Positions 7,751 to 17,020 are shown, counted from the stretch's first letter. The stretch: DNA of 64,000 bases from Denitrobaculum tricleocarpae (GCF_007004665.1 NZ_ML660052.1:124001-188000), one strand, 5' to 3'. Numbers and translations: made by a program. The notes: generated by a model from the sequence alone, not told the origin.

Positions 7751-9712
7751 GTGAGTTTCAGTGGTACGTTTCTGGGCAAGCTTCTGCCTTGCCTGACCTG
7801 GCTTCCCACGGTCGACAGGACGACTCTGCGCGCGGATCTTTTCGCCGGCTTCACCAACGCGACGATTGTCCTGCCGCAGGCCATCGCTTTCGCCACCATT
7901 GCCGGTTTGCCGCCGGAGTTCGGCATCTATACGGCGATGATCACACCGATCGTCGCTGCGATCTTCGGCTCGTCAATGGTCATGATCTCCGGGCCGACGA
8001 CCGCCATCTCGGCGGTGGTCTTCAATGCGCTTTATCTAAAGCACGACCCCGGCTCGCCGGAGTTTATTGAATCGGCACTGATCCTGACGCTTCTGGTTGG
8101 CGCTTTTCAGCTAGCGCTTGGCCTGGCCAAACTCGGCCGTCTGGTGACCTTCGTGTCTCACTCCGTACTGGTCGGCTTCACGGCGGCAGCGGCTATTCTG
8201 ATCGGCATCAGCCAGATGGGCGACGTCCTGGGCGTCGTGGTCACACGCGGCGGAACCGTCGTCGAGCGCGCTTACAATCTCTTCCTATCGGTCGATGTGG
8301 TCAATTGGCGCTCGATTGTGATCGCAGGCTTCACCCTGGCGCTGGTCGTGGTGTTCCGGCATATCTCCGAACGCCTGCCCGGCTTCATGCTTGCTATGGT
8401 GGGTGGAGGCCTTCTTGCGTGGTTACTCGATGCGCGGGATCACGGCGTGGCCATGGTGGGGGAACTGCCCTCGATCACGCCCAGCTTCTATATGCCTGAT
8501 ATCACTCTGGAGAGCGCCGGAGCGCTCTCGGAAAGTGCTTTCGCTATTGCCCTGATCGCGTTGCTGGAGGCGGTTTCGATCGGCCGCGCCTTCGCGACCC
8601 GGACGCATACGCGCTTTGATGCCAATCAGGAGATCATCGGGCAGGGCATGTCCAATTTCGTCGGCGGCATGTTTCAGGCTTATCCTGGTTCGGGCTCTTT
8701 TACCCGCAGCGGCGTGAATTACGAGGCTGGCGCCAAGACCCCACTGTCAGCGATCATCTCTTCGATCCTTCTGGGCGGGATGCTGTTTTTCATCGCGCCC
8801 CTGATCAGCCTGACGCCCTTGCCCGCGATGGCGGGGATCATCCTCTACGTGGCCTGGAAGCTGATTGACCGCAAGGAAATCCGGCACATCCTTCGCTCCA
8901 GCCGCTCGGACAGCGCAGTTGTTATTGCGACTCTCCTGGCCGGCCTTTTTGTGCGGCTCGAATTCGCCATCTACGTCGGTGTCATCCTGTCGCTACTGAT
9001 CTTTTTGTCTAAATCGGCGCGGCCGAAACTTGCGATCAGTTCGCCGGATCCCAGCAGCACCCGCCGCAGTTTCCGCAACGTGATCGCCCACAGTCTCGTC
9101 GAATGTCCGGAGATTGTCTTCGCGCGCATCGACGGTGCCGTCTATTTCGGATCGGTGGAGACCATCGAAGCCGAGTTCCGCAAGCTCGAGCGGGATCATC
9201 CCGGCCAGCAGCATCTGGTCCTAGTGCTCAAGGGCGTTGGCGAGATCGACCTGGCCGCCGCCGATATGATTGTCGAAGAGCATCTGCGCCGCCGGGCGCG
9301 CGGCGGCGCGCTCTACATCGTCGCCCGCTATCCGCCGATGTTGAAACGCCTGCGCAAGCTGCGGGTCATGGAGACGATTGGCGCCGAGAACGTCTTCGAG
9401 AGCAAGGGAACCGCTATCGAGCAACTGGTGTCGCGGCTTGACGACGACACTTGCCGCAATTGCTCCGCCCGGGTCTTCCTCGAATGTGCCGGCCGTCCGG
9501 GCGCGCCGGAACTCGAGCCTTCGGTTGCGCAGGAAGCAGAGGCCAAGGTCATGGAAGCCCTTGCTGCTGCGCGTGAGACGGAGTCCGATCCTGCGGCAGC
9601 ATCTGAAGAAGGAACGGCGCAGGTTGATGGGGATGCGGCAACTCCTGCGAGAAGTGAGTCCGGTGGTGCCGGCGGTGCGAAGCGGCCATCAGCGGCCGCC
9701 AGGGATGTATGA
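7751..9712 (+). CDS. SulP family anion permease with STAS domain
   Basis: This 653-residue membrane transporter belongs to the SulP/SLC26 family. An N-terminal block of about 10-14 membrane segments includes ATIVLPQAIAFATIAGLPPEFGIYTAMI, broken here as ATIVLPQAIAFATIAGLPPE then FGIYTAMI, and MISGPTTAISAV. A cytoplasmic STAS domain (about residues 440-560) contains RIDGAVYFGSVETIE and LVLKGVGEIDLAAADMIVEE. I prefer the GTG at 7751, which follows GGAAAGGG by about 8 bases; a GTG at 7724 is also in frame. After the STAS domain there is a cysteine cluster (DDTCRNCSARVFLEC) and a 60-residue Ala/Glu-rich tail, not usual in the family. Its place after soeABC suggests sulfate or another sulfur oxyanion as the cargo. 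Direction and substrate are inferred. Confidence 0.82.
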   Translation: MSFSGTFLGKLLPCLTWLPTVDRTTLRADLFAGFTNATIVLPQAIAFATIAGLPPEFGIYTAMITPIVAAIFGSSMVMISGPTTAISAVVFNALYLKHDPGSPEFIESALILTLLVGAFQLALGLAKLGRLVTFVSHSVLVGFTAAAAILIGISQMGDVLGVVVTRGGTVVERAYNLFLSVDVVNWRSIVIAGFTLALVVVFRHISERLPGFMLAMVGGGLLAWLLDARDHGVAMVGELPSITPSFYMPDITLESAGALSESAFAIALIALLEAVSIGRAFATRTHTRFDANQEIIGQGMSNFVGGMFQAYPGSGSFTRSGVNYEAGAKTPLSAIISSILLGGMLFFIAPLISLTPLPAMAGIILYVAWKLIDRKEIRHILRSSRSDSAVVIATLLAGLFVRLEFAIYVGVILSLLIFLSKSARPKLAISSPDPSSTRRSFRNVIAHSLVECPEIVFARIDGAVYFGSVETIEAEFRKLERDHPGQQHLVLVLKGVGEIDLAAADMIVEEHLRRRARGGALYIVARYPPMLKRLRKLRVMETIGAENVFESKGTAIEQLVSRLDDDTCRNCSARVFLECAGRPGAPELEPSVAQEAEAKVMEALAAARETESDPAAASEEGTAQVDGDAATPARSESGGAGGAKRPSAAARDV

Positions 9713-9745
9713 CCCAGACTTTGCGCTTAGACCCGTGAACAGGGT

Positions 9746-10711
9746 TTAAGCCACCCGGTCGCCCGGCTCCCGGCCTGAAAAGACAGCATCCAGATTGTCG
9801 ATCGCGCGGAAGCCCATGGCGTCGCGGGTGTCTTTGGTTGCCGAGCCGATATGGGGCAACATGAAGACGTTGTCCAGTTTGCTCAGTTCCGGATTGCCGC
9901 CCGGTTCGTCGCAGAAAACGTCGAGACCGGCGGCAAAGAGACCACCGTTTCTTAAGGCATCGATTAAGGCGTCCTCGTCGACCAGGGGACCGCGGGCCGT
10001 ATTGACCAGGATTGCATCTTTCGGCAGCATCGCCAGGCGTTCCGCATTCATCAGGCTCTTGGTTTCCGGTGTGGATGGGCAGTGCAAGGACAGCACGTCG
10101 CAATGGGGTAAGAGGTCCTCGACAGTTTCATGAAAGATCGCGCCCTGTTCGGTTTCCGGCGGCAGGCGGCGGCGGTTGCTGTAGTGGATCTCCATGCCGA
10201 AGCCTCGCGCACGCTTGGCCGTGACCTGTCCTACGCGGCCCATACCGATGATTCCCATGCGCTTGCCGGTGGTTTGAACCCCCACCATGAAGGCCGGACT
10301 CCAGAAATCCCAGCGCCCTTCCCGAACCATCCGGTCGCCCTCGCTCGCCCGGCGCGCAGCACTCAACATACAAAGCATGGCAATCTCGGCCGTCGCGTCG
10401 GACAAGACATCCGGCGTGTTGGTCACGATCACGCCCTTTTTCTTTGCCGCCGCCAGGTCGACGTGGTCGACACCGACGGAGTGGTTGGCGATCACCTTCA
10501 GGCGCTCGGGCAGGGCGGCGATGACATCGGCTGAGAAGTGCTCCGAATGACAGGGAATCACGGCGTCGACGGATTGGCAGTTGGCCATCAGTTCGTCCCG
10601 GTCGAAGACCCTGTCATCCAGATTGAAGACCGGATTATAGTCTCTTTCCAGACGGGCATGGACGGCATCGGTCAATCGACGGGTCACCAGAACGGTAGGA
10701 CGGTCGGGCAT
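9746..10711 (-). CDS. NAD(P)-dependent D-2-hydroxyacid dehydrogenase (glyoxylate/hydroxypyruvate reductase-like)
   Basis: This 321-residue protein has the D-2-hydroxyacid dehydrogenase fold. The dinucleotide motif GMGRVG is at residues 156-161. The catalytic triad is R240 (NTARGPLVDE), E269 (FCDEPGG) and H287 (LPHIGSAT). The N-terminal VGVDHVDL motif resembles glyoxylate reductases. It would reduce a 2-oxoacid such as glyoxylate or hydroxypyruvate with NAD(P)H, in the cytoplasm. The gene is convergent with the SulP permease gene, with only 33 bases between the stops, and so is probably not part of the sulfur operon. Its exact substrate cannot be read from the sequence. Confidence 0.85.
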   Translation of the reverse strand: MPDRPTVLVTRRLTDAVHARLERDYNPVFNLDDRVFDRDELMANCQSVDAVIPCHSEHFSADVIAALPERLKVIANHSVGVDHVDLAAAKKKGVIVTNTPDVLSDATAEIAMLCMLSAARRASEGDRMVREGRWDFWSPAFMVGVQTTGKRMGIIGMGRVGQVTAKRARGFGMEIHYSNRRRLPPETEQGAIFHETVEDLLPHCDVLSLHCPSTPETKSLMNAERLAMLPKDAILVNTARGPLVDEDALIDALRNGGLFAAGLDVFCDEPGGNPELSKLDNVFMLPHIGSATKDTRDAMGFRAIDNLDAVFSGREPGDRVA

Positions 10712-11201
10712 TGGCGTTTCTCCTGCAAAGGTCCGGGTCGCGCCTGCGGCCAGACTACGATCCTGTTCGATGACTCAGCGAATATCTGCTGTCGTCGCTG
10801 CTTTTTGTTTGTCGTGCGAATCGGCGGTGAGCGATCAGGTTACGGATTGCCCGGCTGCAGACAAGCGCCTGACCCCTGCATTTTCGTATAGCGGGATGCA
10901 GGACGCAACAACCAGCGATATTCAACTCTTCAGAGCAGAGTGGGATGCTGTTTAGCGCGAACTGGACATTTTCCGCTCATTTCTGCGGCTTTGCCATTTT
11001 ATGATTGAAAATGAGAGTCATTCGCATTATTGGTTGAGCGCATGAGACTTGATGCGACAGGACGTGTGGCTTGGCCACGCGTTTCTGGACCAGAAAGAAG
11101 CAAAGCGAGGGGCGTCAAGAGGCTCCTGCGTTCCGGTCGAGCAGCTACAGACGCATAACTGCGCAAACTCTGTCGATCCGGGGATTGAGTCAGGAAGACG
11201 G
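10712..11201. other. 490-base divergent control region between the hydroxyacid dehydrogenase and hemP
   Basis: No convincing gene lies here. It must hold the promoter of the 2-hydroxyacid dehydrogenase on the minus strand and of the heme operon on the plus strand. The Fur-box-like site at 11007-11025 is the only clear element. An open frame running from 11049 into hemP has no family similarity before residue 52 and is probably the hemP leader. Confidence 0.5.
11007..11025 (+). promoter_or_regulatory. Fur-box-like operator of the heme uptake operon
   Basis: GAAAATGAGAGTCATTCGC matches the 19-base Fur consensus GATAATGATAATCATTATC at 14 of 19 positions by hand alignment. It lies about 180 bases upstream of hemP and ahead of the whole heme uptake operon. 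Iron-loaded Fur binding here would silence heme uptake when iron is plentiful. Confidence 0.65.
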
Positions 11202-11402
11202 ATGATTGAAGGCGAGAAGGAACGCGGGCGAAGCCAACTTCGCTTGGACGGCGCTGAAGTGCCGATGCTTCCCCCGCGCGGGGTCAGGATACTTCATAGC
11301 CGGGATCTTTTCGCTGACGTCCGGGAGATCGTGATTGAACACGAAGGCGAACACTATCGTTTGCGCGCCACCAAGAAAGGAAAACTGATCCTCACGAAAT
11401 AA
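11202..11402 (+). CDS. hemP: Hemin uptake protein HemP/HmuP
   Basis: This is a 66-residue protein whose second half (SRDLFADVREIVIEHEGE, then HYRLRATKKGKLILTK) is the hallmark of HemP/HmuP. In other proteobacteria HmuP is needed for expression or function of the heme receptor. The longer frame upstream (from 11049) has no family similarity. I chose the ATG at 11202 because it gives the normal family length and has AGGAAG a few bases upstream. It is the first gene after the Fur-box-like site and precedes the receptor by 179 bases. Confidence 0.85.
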   Translation: MIEGEKERGRSQLRLDGAEVPMLPPRGVRILHSRDLFADVREIVIEHEGEHYRLRATKKGKLILTK

Positions 11403-11581
11403 ACCACAGCAGGTCGGCGCTGGATCTGTTTTGCCGAGATGGGAGTTCACCCACGGCAAAAGACCGATCCGGTCGTCTAGACAGTGACGAACGAAGAGTC
11501 CAAGCCAGCCACCCAAAGGCCAAGCCGCTTTCGCAAGCCAGCCAGGACAACCAAAGCTTATGAGCCAAGGGGAAGCAATAT

Positions 11582-13717
11582 ATGGCTGGTTTTATGGGCC
11601 CGATACAGAGGGTCAAGGCGTTTACACTCACCACACTCGGGACCTGTTTGCTTACAGCGGCGGTTCAGGCGCAGGACGTTGTCCAGGCACAGGGATCTGA
11701 CGGAACACACGACAAGATCCTGGATCCGATTTCTGTTACGGCGACCCGCAATCCGATCAAGGCCTTTGAGTATCCCGGCATGGTGACCGTGGTGGGGCGC
11801 GAGGAGATCGAGAGCCGTCAGGCTTCAACCCCCGACGATATTCTGAATTTCGTTCCCAACGTGGAATTTACCGGTGGCCCGCGGCGCACAGGCGAGGTTC
11901 CAAGTATTCGTGGTTTCGATGGCCCTGATGTCATCGTGCTGATTGACGGTGCGCGGCAGAATTTCGGCTCGGCCCATGACGGGCGCTTCTTTGTCGATCC
12001 CAGTCTGCTGAAACAGGTTGAGGTTCTGCGCGGTCCCGCGTCATCGCTTTACGGCAGCGGCGGTACGGGCGGCGTCATCGAATTTCAGACCATCGACGCC
12101 AGCGACTTCCTGGCTCCTGATGAGACCTTCGGTGCAAAAGTTTCGGCCGGCTATCAAACCGTAAACCGGGAGAGGCTTGGCACGATGACCGGTTTTGCCA
12201 CGCCGGTCGAAGGCCTCGATTTCGTCGGCAGCATCACCCGGCGAGAGTCCGGCTCGATTGAACTGGGCGATGGCAGTGAATTGAACAATACCGACGACGA
12301 CATCGTTTCCGGCCTGTTCAAAGGCAGTTACGAATTCGCCGACCACCACAGTATCGAGGGCTCGTTTTCCACCTTCCGCAACGATGCGCAGGAGCCCAAC
12401 AACGGCCAGGCGACCACGAGCGACGTCTTCGACAAGGAAGTGCAATCGGACAACTATCGTGTCGCCTACAAATACGATAATCCGAATAACGATCTCATCA
12501 ACCTGGATGTGATTGCCTATTACACGGATCAGCGTGTCGATGAAGTCGAACTGGATCCGGCGACCTTCGCGGTCACGGGTGAGCTTCTGAAACGCAATGT
12601 CGATACCTATGGGTTCCGACTCGATAACCGCTCCCGTCTCTCTCTATCCGAAGACATTGGTGTCACCTTTACCTATGGCGGTGAGTACTATGAGGACGAA
12701 CAGGACGGCGCGCGCGGCTCCGGTGACCGGGACGGCGTACCGGACGCGGAGGCGAGTTTTTTCGGTGCTTTCTCCCAGGCGGAAATTACGGTTTCAGAGG
12801 CTTTCGGGGTGATCCCCGGAGATTTTCTGATCATCCCCGGACTCCGGTTCGACAGTTACGAGGTGTCCAGTTCGATCGCGGACAGCAACGAAGAGACTGC
12901 CCTCTCTCCCAGGCTCGGCGTCAGCTATCTGCCGACCGACTGGCTCCTCGTATTTGCCAACTATGCCGAGGCTTTCCGGGCCCCCACCTTCGACGAGCTC
13001 TTCACGACGGGGACGCACTTCCAGATTCCTATCGGGCCAGGCGTGGTCAACCGGTTTGTGCCCAACAGTGATCTGAGCCCACAAACCACCCAGACATTCG
13101 AGTTCGGCGGTGGCTTGACCTTTAACGAGGTAATGGAGCCGGGCGATTTGCTGCAATTCAAGGCCTCGCACTTCCTCATCTGGGGCGAAGATTTTATCGA
13201 CCAGGATGTCGATCAGCCGACGCCTTTTGTCGACTGTAACCCCTTTATCCCGGGGAACTGCGACGGCACGACGACGACTTTCAACGTACCGGAAGCAAAG
13301 CTCTGGGGATCTGAAATCGAGGCTTCCTACGAAAACGACCGTTTCCTGGTCTCTCTGGGCTTTTCGCGTATCGACGGGGAGAATGAGGAAACCGGGGAAA
13401 AAATCGGCACGCTTACTCCGGATCAGGTAACGGTCAACACAGCCGTCAAACTTCCCGAAATCAACTCCCTGGTGGGGTGGCGCGTGCTCGCCGCCGACAA
13501 GTTCGACGAAGTCGATACCGAGGCCGAGGAGCGCGACGGCTACGCGGTGCACGACGTGTACTTCTCTTGGCAACCCACTGATGATCTCTTGCAGGGCATT
13601 CGTGTCGATCTTGGCGTCGACAACATTTTCGACAAGTCCTATGAGCGGGTGAACACCAACGCAAATGAGCCGGGGCGCAACTTCAAAGGCCTCGTCAGCT
13701 ACTCCTTGAAATGGTGA
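11582..13717 (+). CDS. hmuR: TonB-dependent heme/hemoglobin receptor
   Basis: This 711-residue outer-membrane receptor has a signal peptide ending near VQAQ (about residue 31), a TonB-box-like ISVTATR (about residues 51-57), a plug domain with VPSIRGFDGPDVIVLIDG and VEVLRGPASSLYGSGGTGGV, and a 22-strand barrel ending in the aromatic residue W. The FRAP motif (YAEAFRAPTFDELF) and the following PNSDLSPQTT, equivalent to NPNL, mark heme receptors of the HmuR/HemR group. AAGGGGAAG precedes the ATG. It sits between hemP and the heme-handling protein HmuS, whose start codon overlaps its stop. It would take heme across the outer membrane with energy from the TonB encoded at the end of the operon. 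Confidence 0.88.
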   Translation: MAGFMGPIQRVKAFTLTTLGTCLLTAAVQAQDVVQAQGSDGTHDKILDPISVTATRNPIKAFEYPGMVTVVGREEIESRQASTPDDILNFVPNVEFTGGPRRTGEVPSIRGFDGPDVIVLIDGARQNFGSAHDGRFFVDPSLLKQVEVLRGPASSLYGSGGTGGVIEFQTIDASDFLAPDETFGAKVSAGYQTVNRERLGTMTGFATPVEGLDFVGSITRRESGSIELGDGSELNNTDDDIVSGLFKGSYEFADHHSIEGSFSTFRNDAQEPNNGQATTSDVFDKEVQSDNYRVAYKYDNPNNDLINLDVIAYYTDQRVDEVELDPATFAVTGELLKRNVDTYGFRLDNRSRLSLSEDIGVTFTYGGEYYEDEQDGARGSGDRDGVPDAEASFFGAFSQAEITVSEAFGVIPGDFLIIPGLRFDSYEVSSSIADSNEETALSPRLGVSYLPTDWLLVFANYAEAFRAPTFDELFTTGTHFQIPIGPGVVNRFVPNSDLSPQTTQTFEFGGGLTFNEVMEPGDLLQFKASHFLIWGEDFIDQDVDQPTPFVDCNPFIPGNCDGTTTTFNVPEAKLWGSEIEASYENDRFLVSLGFSRIDGENEETGEKIGTLTPDQVTVNTAVKLPEINSLVGWRVLAADKFDEVDTEAEERDGYAVHDVYFSWQPTDDLLQGIRVDLGVDNIFDKSYERVNTNANEPGRNFKGLVSYSLKW

Positions 13718-14853
13718 GTAAAGACGCCGCTTCGGTGCGGGTGGCGTGGGAAAGGAAGAGAGAATTGACAGATACACTGACGGCAGAAAGTCCATCGCCG
13801 GAGACCGAAGTCGCGCTGAAACTGCGCGGTGATTTGCACGATTTACGCTCCGAACAACCTTTGCTGCGTGCGCGCGACGCCGCCGAAAAGCTGGGCGTTT
13901 CCGAGGCGGAGCTGGTGGCCTGCCGCTGCGGCGAGGGCGTTAGGCGTTTGGCCGGCCCATTCGGTGCAATCATCAAGAGTTTTCCGAGTCTTGGCGAGGT
14001 CATGGTGCTGACCCGCAACGAGCATGCCGTTCACGAGAAGGTCGGAACCTTCGCGAAAATTTCGATCTTCAAGTCCATGGGCCTGGTCCTTGACGAGGCG
14101 ATCGATCTGCGGCTGTTCCTGGATCACTGGCAGAGCGGCTATGCAGTGACGGAAAACACGCGCAGCGGTGTTCGGCATAGTCTGCAGTTTTTCGGTTCAG
14201 ACGGCACCGCCGTTCACAAGGTTTATCTGAGAGACGGCAGTAACCGGGAGGCTTATGAGGATCTGGTCGCTCAGAACCTGGACCCGCATCAAGGACCCGG
14301 GCAGGCAGTCGCTTCTTTGCCCGCACGCCAGCCGGACCGGCCCGACACAGAAGTCGATTCTACCTTACTGCGCAAGCGCTGGTGCGAACTGCAGGACGTT
14401 CATGACTTTCATGCGATGCTGAAGGATGTCGGCGTCGGCCGCACACAGGCCTTCCGGCTGGTGGGCGAAGACTACGCCACCCGGGTCGGACTGGAGACTT
14501 TCAAGGCTGCTTTGGAGGCGGCGGCCGAAACCGCCACCCCGATCATGATCTTCGCCGGTAATCCCGGTGTGATTCAGATTCATACCGGACCTGTCGAAAG
14601 GCTCAAAGAGCTTGGTCCCTGGTTCAACGTCCTGGACGAAGGTTTCAACCTGCACCTTCGAATGGATGCCATCGACACGGCCTGGATCATCCGGAAGCCG
14701 ACCCGCGACGGCATCGTGACCTCGCTCGAAATCTATGACGCGGCGGGCGCCCAGATCGCCTGGATGTTCGGGAAGCGCAAGCCCGGTGAACTGGAACGCG
14801 AAGACTGGCGCCGCCTGGTCGCATCTCTGGAGACTGGTGGAGGGGCGGCATGA
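13711..14853 (+). CDS. hmuS: Heme-handling/heme-degrading protein HmuS (HemS/ChuS family)
   Basis: This cytoplasmic protein of about 380 residues has the two-repeat HemS/ChuS architecture. The first repeat includes LRARDAAEKLGVSEAELVAC and GEVMVLTRNEHAVHEKVG. The second includes FHAMLKDVGVGRTQAFRLVG and IMIFAGNPGVIQIHTG, ending in WMFGKRKPGE. Family members bind heme delivered by HmuTUV and either degrade it or pass it on. The ATG at 13711 overlaps the receptor stop, but a TTG at 13765, just after AAGGAAGAGAG, is an equally credible start giving 362 residues. The first about 20 residues of the longer form do not look conserved. It overlaps hmuT by four bases. Confidence 0.87.
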   Translation: MVSKDAASVRVAWERKRELTDTLTAESPSPETEVALKLRGDLHDLRSEQPLLRARDAAEKLGVSEAELVACRCGEGVRRLAGPFGAIIKSFPSLGEVMVLTRNEHAVHEKVGTFAKISIFKSMGLVLDEAIDLRLFLDHWQSGYAVTENTRSGVRHSLQFFGSDGTAVHKVYLRDGSNREAYEDLVAQNLDPHQGPGQAVASLPARQPDRPDTEVDSTLLRKRWCELQDVHDFHAMLKDVGVGRTQAFRLVGEDYATRVGLETFKAALEAAAETATPIMIFAGNPGVIQIHTGPVERLKELGPWFNVLDEGFNLHLRMDAIDTAWIIRKPTRDGIVTSLEIYDAAGAQIAWMFGKRKPGELEREDWRRLVASLETGGGAA

Positions 14854-15791
14854 CTGTAGCCTTCGCTCTGAGTCACTTTCCTTCCCGGGCAATGCTTTTC
14901 GCTGCCATGCTGCTCGCGATATTTGCGGTGGGCAACGCACAGGCGCAGCTTGTCGATGCAACCGGCCAGAGCATTCAGGTCGATGACAACTCCAGTGTGG
15001 TGTCGGTCGGTGGATCGGTGACCGAGATCCTCTACGCCCTCGGCCTGGCGGATCGCGTGATCGCCGTCGATGCCACCAGTCTATTTCCCGCCGTGGCAAC
15101 CGAACTCCCAAATGTCGGCTATATGCGCCAGCTCTCGGCGGAACCAATCCTGGCCATGGCCCCCTCGCTCGTTCTCGCCATTGAAGATTCCGGTCCACCT
15201 GCGGTGCTGGATCAGCTGCGCGAAGCCGGTGTTCAGGTTGTCCTGGTCCCGGATGACCCCAGTCCGCAGGGGATTGTGAAAAAGATCGACTTGATTTCCG
15301 ATGTCATGGGCGTAACGGAAAAGGGGCGTGTACTCTCCGCCCAGGTCGAGAGCAGTCTTGAAGAGCTCAGAAAAGTCGTGGCAGACGCAGGCCCGCGGCC
15401 CAGGGTTCTGTTCCTGCTTTCGATCGGTAACGGCGGGGCGCCGCTGGCGGCGGGCCGGGCGACATCGGCCGCTTCGATCATAGAACTTGCCGGCGGCGAC
15501 AACGCAATCGATGCTTTCGAGGGCTACAAAGCTCTGTCTCCGGAAGCTCTGGTTGAGTCCGGGCCAGACGTTGTTCTGGTGACGGACCGGTCTCTGGGAC
15601 TGCTTGGTGGTGCCGAAGCTATCCGGGAAGGTCCCGAGGTTTCCCAGACGCCGGCGGGCCGCGACGGCCGGATCGTCTCGATGGACGATCTGCTCCTGCT
15701 CGGCTTTGGCCCGCGGACACCGGAAGCTGCGGCACAGCTCGCGCAAAAACTGCATCCCGGACTGGATCTTTCGATGACGAAGGAACAATAG
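14850..15791 (+). CDS. hmuT: Periplasmic heme-binding protein HmuT
   Basis: This 313-residue protein has a signal peptide (MLFAAMLLAIFAVGNAQAQ region, cleavage near residue 32) and a periplasmic-binding fold of the HmuT/BtuF class. It includes VSVGGSVTEILYALGLADRV and LPNVGYMRQLSAEPILAMAP; the Y in GYMR is the usual heme ligand position. It would capture heme in the periplasm and present it to HmuU. The ATG overlaps the hmuS stop (ATGA). The permease gene follows after 56 bases, so all belong to the heme operon. The C-terminal half, VVLVTDRSLGLLGG and LLLGFGPRTPEAAAQLA, also matches HmuT. Confidence 0.88.
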   Translation: MTVAFALSHFPSRAMLFAAMLLAIFAVGNAQAQLVDATGQSIQVDDNSSVVSVGGSVTEILYALGLADRVIAVDATSLFPAVATELPNVGYMRQLSAEPILAMAPSLVLAIEDSGPPAVLDQLREAGVQVVLVPDDPSPQGIVKKIDLISDVMGVTEKGRVLSAQVESSLEELRKVVADAGPRPRVLFLLSIGNGGAPLAAGRATSAASIIELAGGDNAIDAFEGYKALSPEALVESGPDVVLVTDRSLGLLGGAEAIREGPEVSQTPAGRDGRIVSMDDLLLLGFGPRTPEAAAQLAQKLHPGLDLSMTKEQ

Positions 15792-15847
15792 CGGCAAAGC
15801 GTTGTGCGTGATGACAGTGATGACCGATGACAAGAGGCAAAGGCACC

Positions 15848-17020
15848 ATGGCTAGTGTTGCAGCCGATGATGTCCTGCCGATCGCCTTGCAGCGGCAGCA
15901 GCGCAGGCTTGTGATCCTGCTGCTTCTCGCCGGCTTGCTCGTGGTTGGCTTCGTGGTATCGGTCGGCTGGGGTGCCGTCAGCATTTCGCCGGCCCAAATT
16001 GCCGCTATCCTTCTGAAGTCTCTTGGCCTGGGAACTCTGTTCGGGGGCGATATGGCCGCAGAAGGATCCATAGAGGGATCCATCTGGGCCTTCGGACGGC
16101 GGGAGGAGACCGTGCTGCTGGCTATTCGCTTGCCCCGCGCGGTGCTCGCGATTCTGGTCGGCACGGCCCTCGCGGTCTCGGGAGCCGCGTTGCAGGGCCT
16201 CTTTCGAAATCCGCTCGCAGATCCGGGCCTGATTGGTGTATCGACGGGCGCGGCGCTGGCGGCCGCGGCGACGATCGTGCTGGGAAACAGCCTTGCAGTA
16301 GCGTTGAGCGCGCGCTTCGGTTTCGAGTTGCAGGCGAGTGGGGGCTCGTCGCTTGGCTTTTTGGCATTGCCGGTTGCGGCCTTCTGTGGCGGCCTTGTCT
16401 CTACTTTTCTGGTTTACCGTATCGCCACCCGTGCCGGGCAAACCGATGTGGCGACCCTTTTGTTGGCCGGCGTGGCCATGAATGCAATATCTGCGGCCGG
16501 AGTCGGGTTACTCGTTTTTCTGAGCGACGATCAACAGCTGCGCGATCTCAATTTCTGGATGCTTGGCAGCCTTGGTGGTGTGACCTGGACCAAAATCGGG
16601 ACTGTTGCCCCCTTTGTCCTTGGGGCAAGCATCGCACTTGTACTGTTTTCCAGGCATCTCAACGCGTTGCTGTTGGGCGAGCGCGAGGCGCAGCATCTGG
16701 GGTTCCGGATCGAGTGGATCAAGCGCGCCATTGTCCTGCTGGTGGCGCTGGCCACCGGAGCCTCGGTTGCGGTGACGGGTGTGATCGGTTTTGTCGGGTT
16801 GGTGGTGCCGCATCTGGTTCGCCTCAGTCTGGGCGCGGATCACAAAACACTGCTGCCGGCTTCCATGCTGCTCGGCGCCAGTCTGTTGCTCGTCGCCGAC
16901 TTAGCGGCCCGCTCTGTCGTATTGCCTGCGGAACTGCCGATCGGGATCCTGACGAGCTGCGTGGGCGGCCCCTTCTTTCTCTGGCTGCTCATGCGGGCCC
17001 GGAACAGAGGTGTTTGGTGA
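15848..17020 (+). CDS. hmuU: Heme ABC transporter permease HmuU
   Basis: This FecCD-family permease has about ten membrane segments. Typical motifs are RLPRAVLAILVGTALAVSGA followed by LQGLFRNPLADPGLIGVSTG, and later GVIGFVGLVVPHLVRLSLG and LPIGILTSCVGGPFF. It forms the inner-membrane channel for heme with the ATPase HmuV. An ATG at 15827 is in frame seven codons upstream; I prefer 15848 because AGAGGCAAAGG lies at the right distance in front of it and the extra residues are not conserved. An insertion around residues 60-85 (FGGDMAAEGSIEGSIWAFGR) before the first conserved block is somewhat long, but similar loops occur in HmuU. It overlaps hmuV by one base. Confidence 0.88.
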   Translation: MASVAADDVLPIALQRQQRRLVILLLLAGLLVVGFVVSVGWGAVSISPAQIAAILLKSLGLGTLFGGDMAAEGSIEGSIWAFGRREETVLLAIRLPRAVLAILVGTALAVSGAALQGLFRNPLADPGLIGVSTGAALAAAATIVLGNSLAVALSARFGFELQASGGSSLGFLALPVAAFCGGLVSTFLVYRIATRAGQTDVATLLLAGVAMNAISAAGVGLLVFLSDDQQLRDLNFWMLGSLGGVTWTKIGTVAPFVLGASIALVLFSRHLNALLLGEREAQHLGFRIEWIKRAIVLLVALATGASVAVTGVIGFVGLVVPHLVRLSLGADHKTLLPASMLLGASLLLVADLAARSVVLPAELPIGILTSCVGGPFFLWLLMRARNRGVW

